From assembly GCA_963790415.1 (NCBI GenBank), contig CAWBOK010000009.1:558001-622000 (forward strand): a DNA stretch of 64,000 nt. The letters are read 5' to 3'. The notes beneath the pieces are model-generated. The model was not told the origin of the DNA and ran no database searches. It was given only the letters and a program-made list of their open reading frames with translations. Shown in pieces: positions 17,123 through 29,679 of this stretch. Every line of letters starts with the position of its first letter. Positions within the stretch are counted from its first letter, which is position 1. Position numbers and translations under genes: made by a program. The DNA comes from JAJZQZ01 sp963790415. Lineage in GTDB: Bacteria; Actinomycetota; Thermoleophilia; RBG-16-64-13.

Positions 17123-17551
17123 TTAGAACAGCCCGCGCAGAGCGGACACCAATCGCTCAATGGGGCCGGGTGCCGCCGGGGGTGGGGTCGCGGAGACCTC
17201 CGGTTCGACGACTTCCGGGATGCCGGTCACGCGGAATATCTCCTCGCCTGGGCGGCTCCAGTTCAGCGACGTCCGCGCCAGCGGCTCCAGGTTCGCTTCG
17301 CTCTGCAAGCGACGCGCGTCGGCCTTGAGACTCACGTTCTCCTGCTCCAGAAGAGAGACCTCCTGCTGTTCCACCGTGAGGCGCGCTTCGGTCTCCTGGA
17401 AGTGCTTGTACGGCGTGATGCAGGCGGCACCCGCAGCCACGAGTATTACCACCACGAGGATCCACGCCGGAACGCGGAAACGCCGCGCCGGTGGGCGCGG
17501 GGCGGGCACTCCGACGTCCGTACGCGTCTGTCTCGTCCGGGTCGCAGTCAT
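17123..17551 (-). CDS. FtsB/DivIC-type septum formation initiator
   Basis: A 142-residue bitopic division protein: basic cytoplasmic N-terminus, one membrane helix (VPAWILVVVILVAAGAACI, about residues 27-45), a coiled coil (TEARLTVEQQEVSLLEQENV) and a short extracytoplasmic tail with the conserved LARTSLNWSRPGEEIFRV block. FtsB/DivIC links FtsL and FtsQ in the divisome. The Pro-rich C-terminus is variable in the family. Its place directly after enolase and before DUF501-Ppx is the standard actinobacterial order. The start at ATG 17551 has only a weak ribosome site. Confidence 0.88.
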   Translation of the reverse strand: MTATRTRQTRTDVGVPAPRPPARRFRVPAWILVVVILVAAGAACITPYKHFQETEARLTVEQQEVSLLEQENVSLKADARRLQSEANLEPLARTSLNWSRPGEEIFRVTGIPEVVEPEVSATPPPAAPGPIERLVSALRGLF

Positions 17552-17607
17552 CTTCGTGGTGTTCGGCACCGGGTGGGTGAATCCTCCGCTCAGCCTTCCC
17601 GATACGA

Positions 17608-18912
17608 CTACGCGCGCCTGCGCATATGCGTGAAGGCGGCCAGCCCTGGGAATACCGCGGCTTCCGCGAGTTCGTCCTCGATGCGCAACAGTTGGTTGTA
17701 CTTGGCCGTCCGCTCGCCGCGGCACGGGGCGCCCGTCTTGATCTGCCCGGCATTGGTCGCCACCGCCAGGTCGGCGATGGTGCTGTCCTCGGTCTCGCCG
17801 GACCGGTGGCTCACCACCGTGGTGTAGCCGGCGCGGTGCGCCATGGCCATGGTGTCCAGGGTCTCGGAGAGCGTGCCGATCTGGTTCACCTTGATCAGGA
17901 TGCTGTTGGCCACTCCCAGTTCGATGCCTCGAGAGAGCCGCTCGGTGTTGGTCACGAAGAGGTCGTCGCCCACCAACTGCACCTTGTCGCCGAGCAGGTC
18001 GGTGATGGCGGCCCAGCCCTCCCAGTCTTCCTCGGCCATGCCGTCCTCGACGCTGATGATCGGATACCGCGCGCACAGGTCGGCGTAGTAGGCGGCCATC
18101 TCCGGTGGCGAGAGCGTGCGGCCCTCACCCTCGAGCACGTAGAGACCACGGTCGACGTCGAAGAACTCGGTCGCGGCCGGGTCAAGCGCGATGAACACGT
18201 CCTCGCCCGGAGTATAACCGGCCTTCTCCATCGCCTCGATAAGGATCTTGATGGCATCCTCGTTGCTGGCCAGGTTGGGCGCGAAGCCGCCTTCGTCCCC
18301 GACGGACGTGCTCAACCCCCGCGCGGAAAGCACCTTCTTGAGGGAGTGGAACACCTCGGTGCCCATGCGGAGGGCGTCGCTGAAGCTCGACGCACCCGCG
18401 GGCATGCACATGAACTCCTGCAGGTCGACGTTGTTGTCGGCGTGGCTGCCGCCATTCAGGATGTTCATCATGGGCACCGGCAGTTGGTAGGCGTTCACGC
18501 CCCCCAGATACTGATACAGCGGCAGCCCGAGGGTCTCGGCGGCCGCGCGGGCGACCGCCAGCGACACGCCCAGGATGGCATTGGCACCCAGACCGGCCTT
18601 GTTCGGCGTGTCATCGAGCTCCTGCAGCACCGCGTCGATCTCACGTTGGCGGACGGCGTCCATGCGCACCACGGCCTCGGCGATCGTGCCGTTGACGTTG
18701 TCTACCGCCTTCAGCACCCCCTTGCCCCCGTAGGGACCTTCACCGTCCCGAAGCTCCACCGCCTCGAACTGACCGGTGGACGCTCCCGAGGGCACGGCCG
18801 CCCGCGACCTAACGCCGGACTCCAAGGTGACCTCGACCTCTATCGTGGGGTTGCCTCGGGAGTCGAGTATCTGGCGCGCGTAGACGTCGATGATCTCCGT
18901 GAAGTCCGTCAT
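17608..18912 (-). CDS. eno: Enolase (2-phosphoglycerate dehydratase)
   Basis: Converts 2-phosphoglycerate to phosphoenolpyruvate in glycolysis. The frame is intact at 434 residues, the normal length. Family motifs are complete: ARQILDSRGNPTIEVEV at the N-terminus, PSGASTGQFEAVEL (substrate loop), SVEDGMAEEDWEGW, LVGDDLFVTN (metal ligands) and LIKVNQIGTLSET followed by VVSHRSGETED. The start overlaps the end of mazG by 4 bp (ATGA), so both are translated from one mRNA. Confidence 0.97.
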   Translation of the reverse strand: MTDFTEIIDVYARQILDSRGNPTIEVEVTLESGVRSRAAVPSGASTGQFEAVELRDGEGPYGGKGVLKAVDNVNGTIAEAVVRMDAVRQREIDAVLQELDDTPNKAGLGANAILGVSLAVARAAAETLGLPLYQYLGGVNAYQLPVPMMNILNGGSHADNNVDLQEFMCMPAGASSFSDALRMGTEVFHSLKKVLSARGLSTSVGDEGGFAPNLASNEDAIKILIEAMEKAGYTPGEDVFIALDPAATEFFDVDRGLYVLEGEGRTLSPPEMAAYYADLCARYPIISVEDGMAEEDWEGWAAITDLLGDKVQLVGDDLFVTNTERLSRGIELGVANSILIKVNQIGTLSETLDTMAMAHRAGYTTVVSHRSGETEDSTIADLAVATNAGQIKTGAPCRGERTAKYNQLLRIEDELAEAAVFPGLAAFTHMRRRA

Positions 18913-19823
18913 GCCGTTGCCTCCCCGATTCTGCCATCCCGACCCTGCGCCAGGGTGACCTTCGCCCGTTGATAGTACCCTTCTTGGTCCTCTAAGCCTA
19001 TCTCTTCGAACGCCACGCCTTCACCCGCCGCCAGATCGGCGGCCTGTTCTACCCGGCTGCGGAAGCGATCGGCTGATGCCCGCAGCTCAAGTTCGGGATC
19101 GGCTCCCACCTTCCGCGCAAGGTTCACCACCGAGAACAGCAGGTCTCCCACCTCTTCGGCCACACGCGCCGAGACCCGCGGCCGCTCGGTGGGGTCCGAC
19201 CCTTCGGGAACGCCCGACCCTTCGGGCACGCCCGCCTGTGGTGCGTACTGGGCCATGGCCGCGTCGATCTCGTCGGTCTCTTCCCTGATCTTGTCCAGCA
19301 CGGGGCGGGCCTCCTGCCAGTCGAACCCGACGGTCGCCGCGCGCTGCTGCAGCTTCTGCGCATACAGCGTGCCGGGCAGCGCGGCAGGGATGGCGTGGAA
19401 GATGCCCTCACGCCCCTCGGTATGGCGCTTGACCGCATCCCAGGTACGCTTGACGTCTGCGGGAGTGTCCGCGGTGGCTCCCGCGAAGATGTGGGGATGA
19501 CGCCGGACGAGTTTCCGGCGGATACCCTCCGCGACCTCACCCAGGTCGTACCAGCCGGCCTGCTCGGCGACACGCGCCAAGAAGTACACTTGAAACAGGA
19601 GATCGCCCAGCTCGTCGGCCACATGCGCATGATGTCTGGGCCCGACCGCGCGGACCGCGTCGACCAGCTCGTAGGTCTCCTCGAGCGTGTAGGCGACGAT
19701 GTCCTCCTGTGTCTGCTCCCGATCCCAGGGACACAGCTCCCTGAGCGTGCCGGTGAGGTCGTACAGCCTGCCGAGGGAGGCGAGGACTGCATCCCGACGC
19801 TGTCCGGTGGTCATCTCGTCCAC
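18909..19823 (-). CDS. mazG: MazG nucleoside triphosphate pyrophosphohydrolase
   Basis: A 304-residue protein with two MazG domains. The first has CPWDREQTQEDI and the metal-binding EExxE...ExxD pattern (LEETYELVDAV, ADELGDLLFQV); the second repeats it (REETDEIDAA, AEEVGDLLFSVVNLAR). MazG hydrolyses aberrant or excess NTPs and affects (p)ppGpp levels. Between domain two's helices lies a small duplicated insert, GVPEGSGVPEGSD, from a direct DNA repeat at 19195-19230. It overlaps eno by 4 bp and is followed upstream by the prsA-like gene's terminator. Confidence 0.95.
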   Translation of the reverse strand: MDEMTTGQRRDAVLASLGRLYDLTGTLRELCPWDREQTQEDIVAYTLEETYELVDAVRAVGPRHHAHVADELGDLLFQVYFLARVAEQAGWYDLGEVAEGIRRKLVRRHPHIFAGATADTPADVKRTWDAVKRHTEGREGIFHAIPAALPGTLYAQKLQQRAATVGFDWQEARPVLDKIREETDEIDAAMAQYAPQAGVPEGSGVPEGSDPTERPRVSARVAEEVGDLLFSVVNLARKVGADPELELRASADRFRSRVEQAADLAAGEGVAFEEIGLEDQEGYYQRAKVTLAQGRDGRIGEATA

Positions 19824-19846
19824 AGCTTCCTCCCCTCCACAACAAC

Positions 19847-19872
19847 ACTGGGGGCGGTCGCCCGCCCCCAGT
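19847..19872 (-). terminator. Hairpin terminator downstream of the prsA-like gene
   Basis: A perfect 11-bp stem (ACTGGGGGCGG/CCGCCCCCAGT) with a TCGC loop lies 42 bp past the stop codon of the lipoprotein foldase gene and before mazG. On the minus strand it is followed by GTTGTTGTGG. It should separate mfd/prsA-like transcription from mazG-eno. Confidence 0.7.
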
Positions 19873-19914
19873 AGATCACACGTACTCCAGCTGTCGAGGC
19901 GCGGTGAGCCTCTC

Positions 19915-21027
19915 CTACGGTGCCGTGGTAGTCGTCGCCGCCGGCGCCGTAGTTTCCGTGCCTGCCCCAGCGGCCGTGGTCGCCGACGATGGCGCCGCGG
20001 TCGTGGTGGTGGTGAGTTCCATGCCGTCCTTGAAGATGACCTTGAGCTCGGTCCTCATCTTCGCCAGCCAGACGTCCCACGCGGCCGCCTTCTTCGGATC
20101 GAGCAGTTGGGTCTTGATCTGCTCTTTGACCTCGGCGAAGGTCTGCTGCTTGGCAGGGGTCGTCTCCGTGACCTGGATGAGATGGTATCCATACTGGGTC
20201 TTTATCGGCTGCGAGATCTCGCCTTTCTTCAAGCTGAAGACGGAGTTCTCGAACTCAGGCACCATGGTGCCCTTCTGCACGACGCCGAGATCGCCGCCCT
20301 GGTCTTTGGTGCCCGTGTCGCTAGACAACTCCTTGGCCTTCGCCCCGAAGTCCGCCCCATTGACGATCTCCTGCCGAGCCTTTTCGGCCTTGGCCAGAGC
20401 ATCAGCCCACTGCGCGTCGGTGTACGTGGCGGCGGCGGTCGCATCCTGGGTCGGAAGGGCCCCCGGAGCGAAGAGGATGTGCCGCGCGGTACGAGTCTCA
20501 TCGACTTTGAACTCGGCCGTGTTGGCGTCGTAGTACTTCTGGAGCTCGCTGTCGGGAACGGCAACGCTCGCGGTAACGGCCTCGGCGACCTTGGTCAGCA
20601 GAGAGCGCTCCCGATAGCTGGCCTTCAGTTGGTCGAGCGTGATGTTCTCCTGCTTGAGCGCCGCGTCGAACTTGGCCTGATCGCCGCCGAACATCGCCTT
20701 CGCCTGGTCGATCTGGTCCTGCACGTCTTTGTCGGTGACGGTCACTTTGAGCGCCTGCGCCTTGGCCTCGGCGATCTTCAGCGTGACCATGTAGTCGAGG
20801 ACCCGCTGCTCCAGAAGCTTGTAGCCCGCCGCATCCTTGGCCTTGTCGGGAGCCTGCTCCTTGAGTTGGGCCACGATCTCCTTCATCTTCGCGTCGAACT
20901 GCTCCTGGGTGATGGCCGCATCGCCCACTTTGGCTACGGTGCCGCTGGGCAGATTGCCGCCACAGCCCGTGAGCAGGAGCACGGCGAATGCAAGAGCCGC
21001 ACCCACCGCAACCAATCTCTTCAACAC
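19915..21027 (-). CDS. PrsA/SurA-like lipoprotein peptidyl-prolyl isomerase
   Basis: A 370-residue extracytoplasmic foldase. A lipoprotein signal ends in LLLTGC (lipid-modified Cys22). Residues 35-170 form the SurA N-terminal chaperone region; residues 175-320 contain the parvulin (PpiC) domain with ARHILF, LSSDTGTKDQGGDLGVVQ and the final QTQYGYHLIQV-like IKTQYGYHLIQV. The C-terminal 35 residues are a Thr/Ala tail (TTTTTAAPSSATTAA). It assists folding of exported proteins. The gene follows mfd, a common position in Actinobacteria. Confidence 0.92.
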   Translation of the reverse strand: MLKRLVAVGAALAFAVLLLTGCGGNLPSGTVAKVGDAAITQEQFDAKMKEIVAQLKEQAPDKAKDAAGYKLLEQRVLDYMVTLKIAEAKAQALKVTVTDKDVQDQIDQAKAMFGGDQAKFDAALKQENITLDQLKASYRERSLLTKVAEAVTASVAVPDSELQKYYDANTAEFKVDETRTARHILFAPGALPTQDATAAATYTDAQWADALAKAEKARQEIVNGADFGAKAKELSSDTGTKDQGGDLGVVQKGTMVPEFENSVFSLKKGEISQPIKTQYGYHLIQVTETTPAKQQTFAEVKEQIKTQLLDPKKAAAWDVWLAKMRTELKVIFKDGMELTTTTTAAPSSATTAAGAGTETTAPAATTTTAP

Positions 21028-21084
21028 ACTCGACCTCGCTTGTCCTGCCCGGCGGGCTCATCGTGCCACCCAGTCGGGCCCTTG

Positions 21085-24347
<3,263 letters not shown>

Positions 24348-24360
<13 letters not shown>

Positions 24361-24884
24361 AACCACTCCTCGACGGTGTCCGCCGCTCGTGCCAGGAGCA
24401 ACAGTACCTCCTCGCGGGGCTCGGCGAAGTCACTGAGCACGAAGTCGGCCAAGGCCACGCGAGGGTTGTCGGGCCGACCCACGCCGACGCGCACGCGCCA
24501 GAACTCCCGCGAGCCGAGGGACTGCTCCATGCTGCGCAGACCGTTGTGCCCGCCCAGCCCGCCGCCCTCTTTGAGGCGCACGTCGCCGAAGGCAAGTTCT
24601 ACCTCGTCGTGGACCGCCAGCACGAAGTCCACAGGCACGTGGTAGTAGCGGGCCGCCTCGCTCACCGCGGCGCCGGAGCGGTTCATGTACACCATGGGCA
24701 GCACCAGCACCACCCGGCGCCCGCACATCTGCCCATCGCCATACAGACCCTGGAAGCGAGACTTCAGCGGCGGCCAACCGTGGCGCCGCCGCAACTCCTC
24801 GCCCACCATGAACCCGACGTTGTGTCGGTGGCGCTGATAGCCCGGCCCTGGATTGCCCAGGGCCGCGATCAGACAGAGTGCCGT
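24348..24884 (-). CDS. pth: Peptidyl-tRNA hydrolase
   Basis: Recycles peptidyl-tRNA released from stalled ribosomes. Motifs are complete: LIAALGNPGPGYQRHRHNVG with the catalytic His in HNVGF, PMVYMNRSG, AVHDEVELAFGDVRLK (catalytic Asp) and GGLGGHNGLRS. No ATG, GTG or TTG precedes the conserved start; an ACG at 24884 lies ten bases after AGGAG and would give MALCLIAALGNPG if it were ATG, so a base error or a rare start is likely. The frame is also open into the rplY tail, which is an artefact of the rplY frameshifts. It overlaps mfd by 13 bp. Confidence 0.92.
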
Positions 24885-24891
24885 TGCTTCG

Positions 24892-25549
24892 CTACTCCTC
24901 GACAGCTTCAGCTTCAGCTTCACCAGCAGCGCCGGCGCGGCTTTGGCTGCCGCGGCGGCCTCATCCTCGAGCAATTCCTCTTCGGTAGCTACACGCGGAG
25001 CCAGGATCGTAGCGATCACCAAGACCCGGATCGGCCAGGAACGTGACCCCTTCGGGGGCCACCAGGTCGGCGATCGTCACGCGGTCGCCGATACCGAGTT
25101 CGCTCACGTCGAACTGCAGGCGATCGGGGACGGTAGTCGGCAACGCCCGGACGGGCACCTCGCGGTGCTGGTGGTCGAGCACGCCGCCGTCTTGGATCCC
25201 TCGGGCTGTGCCCACGAGTTCCACGGGCACGTCCGCCTCGATCTCCATCTTCAGATCGATCTCGTGCAGATCGACATGCAGGATGGCGTTCCGCGGGGCC
25301 GACCTCTGCATCTCCTTGATGACCGCGTAGTGCTTCTTGCTCCGGCCCTCGCCGTAGTGCAGTTCGAGCACGACATTCTGGCCGTGGTGGAGCGCCTCCC
25401 GTAGATCGAGCAGATCGAGCGTCAGCGGCACGGTCTCCAGACCTCTGCCATAGACGACCGCGGGAACCTGACCGCGCCGCCCGCATGCGCCGGGCCGGTC
25501 CTTTGCCCGATGTGCCGCGCTCCTGAACTGCCAATTTGAACGTATCCAT
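24892..25549 (-). CDS. rplY: Ribosomal protein bL25 (CTC form), three frameshifts
   Basis: bL25 binds 5S rRNA; the CTC form has an extra C-terminal domain. Pieces in three frames assemble into one protein: MDTFKLAVQERGTSGKGPAR, then QVPAVVYGRGLE...VVLELHYGEGRSKKHYAVIKE, then the CTC domain (ILHVDLHEIDL, VPVELVGTARGI, VTIADL), and finally VIATILAPRVATEEEL with an acidic tail GEAEAEAVEE before the stop at 24892. Shifts lie near 25483 (extra base), 25014 (extra base) and 24926 (missing base). The total span agrees with those changes. Operon position between prs and pth is the usual one. Confidence 0.88.
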
Positions 25550-25584
25550 GATCTCCTCCTCGTGTTGCCCCGCGTCGTGGCCGA

Positions 25585-26601
25585 TCAGAACAGCTGGTTC
25601 TCACCTTGGAACAGCTCGCTGACCGACTCATCGGCAAAGACATTGTGTATGGTGTCGGCCAGGATGCCGGCAGTGGAGAGTACGACGATCTTCTCCCGGC
25701 CGACGGCATCCTGGAGCGGGATGGTGTCTGTGACCACCAGCTCCTTGAGAGGCGACTTCGCGATGCGCTCGTACGCCGGACCGGAGAGCACCGGGTGCGT
25801 AGCCGCCGCGTAGACCTGGGTGGCTCCTTTCTCCATGAGGGCGTCGACCCCGTTGCACAGGGTGCCGGCCGTATCGATGATGTCGTCCACGATGATGGCG
25901 GTCTTGCCGGCCACCTCACCGATGACGTGCATGACCCGGGCGACGTTGTGCTCGGGTCTCAGTTTGGTGAGCACGGCGAGGGAGGCTCCGATGCGGTCGC
26001 CGAACCTCTTCGCCATCTTGAGGCCGCCGGCGTCGGGCGACACCACGACGATATCCTCGAGCCCTTTGAACGTGAAGTAGTCGGAGAGCATGGGCACGGC
26101 CGTCATGTGATCCACGGGGACGTTGAAGAAACCCTGCACCTGGCCGGCGTGCAGATCCATGGTGAGTACCCGGTCCACCCCCGCGGCCTGGAGCAGGTCG
26201 GCCACCAGCTTGCCGGTGATCGGTTCCCGGGGTCGGCTCTTCTTGTCCTGACGGGAGTACCCATACCAGGGCATCACCGCGGTGATACGGTGCGCCGAAG
26301 CCAGCTTGGCGGCCTGGATCATGATGAGCAGCTCCATCAGGTTCTCGTTCACCGGCCGGCACGTCGGTTGGACGATGAACACGTCGGCCCCCCGGATGCT
26401 CTCCTCGTACTTGACGTAGATCTCGCCGTCGGCGAACGTCTTCACCATCACCGGGCCCAGAGAAAGGCCCAGTTTGTAGGCGATACGCGCGCTCAATTCG
26501 GGGTTGCCGCGTCCGGAGAACAACATGAGTGACCGGTAGGTGCTGGTACGCACCGACGTGCGCACCGACCGGGCGGTCGAGACGTCGTCTCTACTCTCCA
26601 T
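25585..26601 (-). CDS. prs: Ribose-phosphate pyrophosphokinase (PRPP synthase)
   Basis: Makes PRPP from ribose 5-phosphate and ATP for nucleotide, histidine and tryptophan synthesis. The frame is intact (338 residues from this start). Signatures seen: FADGEIYVKYEESIRG, the ATP site YSRQDKKSRPREPIT, MDLHAGQVQGFFNVP (Mg/ribose phosphate), VSPDAGG and the PRPP-binding loop AIIVDDIIDTAGT. ATG 26601 is preceded by GGAGGGCG; an upstream in-frame ATG at 26613 is possible. The start overlaps the glmU end, so the genes are coupled. Confidence 0.96.
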   Translation of the reverse strand: MESRDDVSTARSVRTSVRTSTYRSLMLFSGRGNPELSARIAYKLGLSLGPVMVKTFADGEIYVKYEESIRGADVFIVQPTCRPVNENLMELLIMIQAAKLASAHRITAVMPWYGYSRQDKKSRPREPITGKLVADLLQAAGVDRVLTMDLHAGQVQGFFNVPVDHMTAVPMLSDYFTFKGLEDIVVVSPDAGGLKMAKRFGDRIGASLAVLTKLRPEHNVARVMHVIGEVAGKTAIIVDDIIDTAGTLCNGVDALMEKGATQVYAAATHPVLSGPAYERIAKSPLKELVVTDTIPLQDAVGREKIVVLSTAGILADTIHNVFADESVSELFQGENQLF

Positions 26602-27985
26602 CGCCCTCCACATCTTCGGTCGCCTCGACGACGGCCCGCGTAGCCGACGATGTTCTTCTGATGACTGCGCGCGATACCCAAGGCCTCCGCCGGCACATCC
26701 TTCGTGATGATAGACCCCGCCCCGATGGTCGCGTCGTCTCCGACAGTGACCGGAGCGACGAACACGGTATCGGAGCCGGTCCTCACGTTATCACCGATGA
26801 CGGTGGGATGCTTGTGCTGCCCGTCATAGTTCGCGGTTATGTTGCCCGCCCCGATGTTGGTTCCGCAACCGATGGTAGCATCGCCGATGTAGCTGAGGTG
26901 CGGCACCTTGCTCCCCCGCCCGATAGTGCTCTTCTTGATCTCGACGAAGGCTCCGGCCTTCGCCCCCTCTCCGAGATGCGCCTGAGGCCGCAGATAGGTG
27001 AACGGCCCCACGGAAGCGCCGGCTTCGAGCACGGCGCCCTCGGTGTACGCGTGCCGCACGCGGCACCCCTGCCCCACCTGGGTGTCGATCAAGGTGGCTC
27101 CAGGGCCTATCTCACTGCCCGTCGCCGACCGTGGTGGAACCCCGCAGACAGGTGAACGGCAGGATCGTCACGTCGGCCTCGAGCCTCACGGCAACGTCGA
27201 TGTGCGTGGAACCCGGGTCTTCGATGGTGACCCCGGCGAGCATCCAGTCGCGGCAGATGCGGGCGCCCAGTGATGCGCTGCACCTCGGCCAGTTCCACCC
27301 GCGAGTTGACCCCCAACGCCATCGCCGGGTCGGCCAGTCGGTGGGCGCCCACCCGGACTCCGCGCGCACGCAGACCGGCCACCACATCGGTGATGTAGAG
27401 CTCGCCCTGTTTGTTGTCGGTTCCCGCTCCGCGCAGGATCTCGAGCGCCGCCCGACCCGGCAGCACGTACATGCCGGCGTTGACCTCGCTCAACGCACGC
27501 TCCGCCTCGTCGGCGTCGCGGTGCTCGACGATGTAGGCCACGTCTCCCTCAGCATCGCGCACGACGCGCCCGTAGCCGTCCGGGCGATCGAGATGCATGG
27601 TCAGGACGGTGGCTGCCGCCCCGGACCGCTCGTGGGCGGCCAACAGCCCTTCGAACATCGCCGTGGTCACCAATGGAGTGTCGCCCGAGAGCACCAGCAC
27701 CGCGCCGTCGCCCACACAGCCGGCCGCGGCCAAGAGGGCGTCGCCGGTGCCGCGCTGACTCTCCTGTATGGCCACTTCCCAACCGGAGGGCAGGATGCTC
27801 CGGACGAGATCCTGTCCATGACCCAGTACCACGACCCTCCGGTCGGCCACGAGACCGTCGGCCGCGGCCACCACGTGACTCAGCATGGGCGTGCCGCACA
27901 CGGGATGCATGACTTTGGGAAGCGATGACTTCATGCGCGTGCCGAGCCCGGCCGCGAGCATCACGATGGTATCGATGGAACTCAC
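26591..27985 (-). CDS. glmU: GlmU bifunctional UDP-GlcNAc synthase (three frameshifts)
   Basis: GlmU acetylates glucosamine 1-phosphate and then uridylates it to UDP-GlcNAc, the precursor of peptidoglycan. The N-terminal uridylyltransferase is in one frame (VMLAAGLGTRMKSSLPKVMH, SGDTPLVT, DGYGRVVRD). The left-handed beta-helix acetyltransferase is spread over two more frames (AGVTIEDPGSTHID; GPFTYLRPQAHLGEGAKAG; FVEIKKSTIGRGSK; NITANYDGQHKH). Shifts of one extra base each occur near 27268, 27116 and 26640; correcting all three gives about 463 residues ending in an acidic tail. GTG 27985 is taken as start; the last stop is inferred. Confidence 0.92.
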
Positions 27986-28044
27986 CTGGGCGTAGACCCC
28001 CCGACCATCATCGTAGGCTGCAGCGGGCACATGAACAGGAGATA

Positions 28045-28116
28045 CTGGGGCGGCAGGATTCGAACCTACGAATGACGGGACCAAAACCCGTTGCCTTACC
28101 ACTTGGCTACGCCCCA
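28045..28116 (-). tRNA. tRNA-Gln (anticodon UUG)
   Basis: A 72-base class I tRNA with acceptor stem TGGGGCG/CGCCCCA and G discriminator, D-arm, anticodon arm CGGGT-TTTGGTC-CCG with the UUG anticodon, and T-arm GTAGGTTCGAATCCTGC. All stems pair. The U1-A72 pair is typical for glutamine tRNAs. It stands between ispE and glmU, a common actinobacterial location. Confidence 0.95.
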
Positions 28117-28183
28117 TAGCTCCATGCCGAGCTACCACATAGGCGCACAGCCGCGGAAGTATAGGGCAGGCCTCGAGAGGCTG

Positions 28184-29122
28184 TCAAGCCGAACACGAGC
28201 CTCCAAGGGTCCGGACAGGCCTCGCGAGCGTCCCCTCCCGGCATAAAGCACCGGCGATACGGCCTGCCGAGGTGAACGAAGAGCAGACGCCGAACACCGA
28301 GGGCCCAGAGCCGCTCATGGCGCTTCCCAAGGCGCCATGTCGCTGCAGGGCGGCCTTCCGGGCCGCCAGATCGGGCAGCAGATGCATGCTCGCCCGCTCG
28401 AGGTCGTTGTGGAGCATGCCCGCCAGACCGGCGCGGAACGCCGGCCGGGCCACCTCCCCCGAAGCCCAGGCCGCTCCGAGGGCACGCCACGCGCGTTCCG
28501 CCTGAGCCGCGCGACGGGCGAACGCCTGGGCCGATTCACACGCGGCCACCCCGTCGAAGGTGCTGTAGACCTCCGCGGTAGACAGCTCCTCTTCGGGTTC
28601 CACCAGGACAAGCGGCAGTTCAGGCAGAGCCAATGGTTCCAGCAGTTCCCCGACGCCGGTAGCCAACGTCGGCCGCGGATCCAGGAAGAAGGGCACATCG
28701 GCGCCCAGGCCGAGGGCGAGGCGCCGGATGGTCGCAGTCTCCACGCGCGGCCCGCCCGCATCGGTCAGCCTGCGTGCCCCGACAAGCAGCGCCTGCGCGC
28801 AATCAGAGCTGCCGCCGCCCAGGCCCGCCCCGGTGGGTATGCTCTTGCCCACTCGCACCGTGCCCGTGAAGCCCCATCCGGTCTCGGTTTCGAGGGCCCG
28901 CAGCGCACGCGTCACCAGGTTGGCCTCGCTGTCCACGCCGGAGCACTCGACCGTGAGTCCGGCGCCCCGACCAGGCGCCACTTCGAGTTCGAACTCGAGG
29001 TCGTCGTGCAGGTCGATGGGCACGAACACGGTGAACAACGGATGGTATCCGTCGGACCCGGGTGGACCGACCACCAGCGTGAGGTTGACCTTCGCCGGCG
29101 CCCGGCCGTGCACGTCGGTCAA
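28184..29122 (-). CDS. ispE: 4-diphosphocytidyl-2-C-methyl-D-erythritol kinase
   Basis: Phosphorylates CDP-methylerythritol in the MEP isoprenoid pathway. GHMP-kinase motifs: RAPAKVNLTLVVG at the N-terminus, the ATP loop IPTGAGLGGGSSDCAQAL and the late glycine motif GSAMSGSGPSVFGV. From the TTG at 29122 the protein has 312 residues; that TTG overlaps the stop of the upstream lipoprotein gene (TTGA), which supports it, although a GTG at 29152 also keeps the frame. Intact. Confidence 0.94.
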   Translation of the reverse strand: MTDVHGRAPAKVNLTLVVGPPGSDGYHPLFTVFVPIDLHDDLEFELEVAPGRGAGLTVECSGVDSEANLVTRALRALETETGWGFTGTVRVGKSIPTGAGLGGGSSDCAQALLVGARRLTDAGGPRVETATIRRLALGLGADVPFFLDPRPTLATGVGELLEPLALPELPLVLVEPEEELSTAEVYSTFDGVAACESAQAFARRAAQAERAWRALGAAWASGEVARPAFRAGLAGMLHNDLERASMHLLPDLAARKAALQRHGALGSAMSGSGPSVFGVCSSFTSAGRIAGALCREGTLARPVRTLGGSCSA

Positions 29123-29613
29123 CGGGTCAGCGCGACAGCCTCGATCAGCCACGGACGCTGCTCATCCAGGTCTGACTTCACGAGCGTCACCGTGATAGTG
29201 GATATGTCGGCCACCTGGAAGAGGCCGCCGGCGCCTCCCACGTTGAACGTCACCGTGCGGGCACCACCCGACTTGCCCTGGGTAACGCTCACGTTGGTCG
29301 TGTCCTTCTTGTTCAGGGCTATGTCCGCCGCTTTGCCCGCCAGGAACAGTTGGTAGTTGGCCTGTTCCGGCTGCGTGTTCGCCCGGTAGGCTTCCGTCGT
29401 GTAGGCGGGGAGGACGGTGGCGAAATCCGTGTCGTCGAGTTTCAGCGCACCGATCTGGGTGGCCAGATCGGCGAGGGTCTTATCCGGTGGAGCCTCCTGC
29501 GTGCATGCCGCCAGCAGAAGCGCCGTGGCCAGCAGGGCCGGCACGAGCAGGATCGCGACCGCCATGCTGCGGGCCGCGCGAAGAACTCGTGCACACGTGC
29601 GTTGCGCTGCCAT
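29119..29613 (-). CDS. Putative lipoprotein, unknown function
   Basis: A 164-residue secreted protein. After a basic start, a hydrophobic stretch ends in LLLAAC, a lipobox with the cysteine near residue 37. The mature part is about 125 residues, mixed alpha/beta, without cysteines or a known motif (LADLATQIGALKLDDTDFAT, WLIEAVAL). The ATG at 29613 was chosen because it precedes the signal; GAAAGGA lies upstream at a long spacing. The gene ends in a TTGA overlap with ispE and starts about 65 bp after rsmA, so it belongs to this operon. Confidence 0.7.
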   Translation of the reverse strand: MAAQRTCARVLRAARSMAVAILLVPALLATALLLAACTQEAPPDKTLADLATQIGALKLDDTDFATVLPAYTTEAYRANTQPEQANYQLFLAGKAADIALNKKDTTNVSVTQGKSGGARTVTFNVGGAGGLFQVADISTITVTLVKSDLDEQRPWLIEAVALTR

Positions 29614-29679
29614 CAAGAAGGCCGTCCTTTCGGAGATTCCGCGACCGGGCATGTTGCCCGGGTCTCTGATCAAGGCATT

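Noticed and set aside
15046..17328. A 760-residue plus-strand open frame over the ppx, Thr-rich and ftsB region
   Set aside because: It runs antisense to three recognised genes and a tRNA, has Ser/Pro/Arg-biased composition and no domain; a by-product of high GC content.
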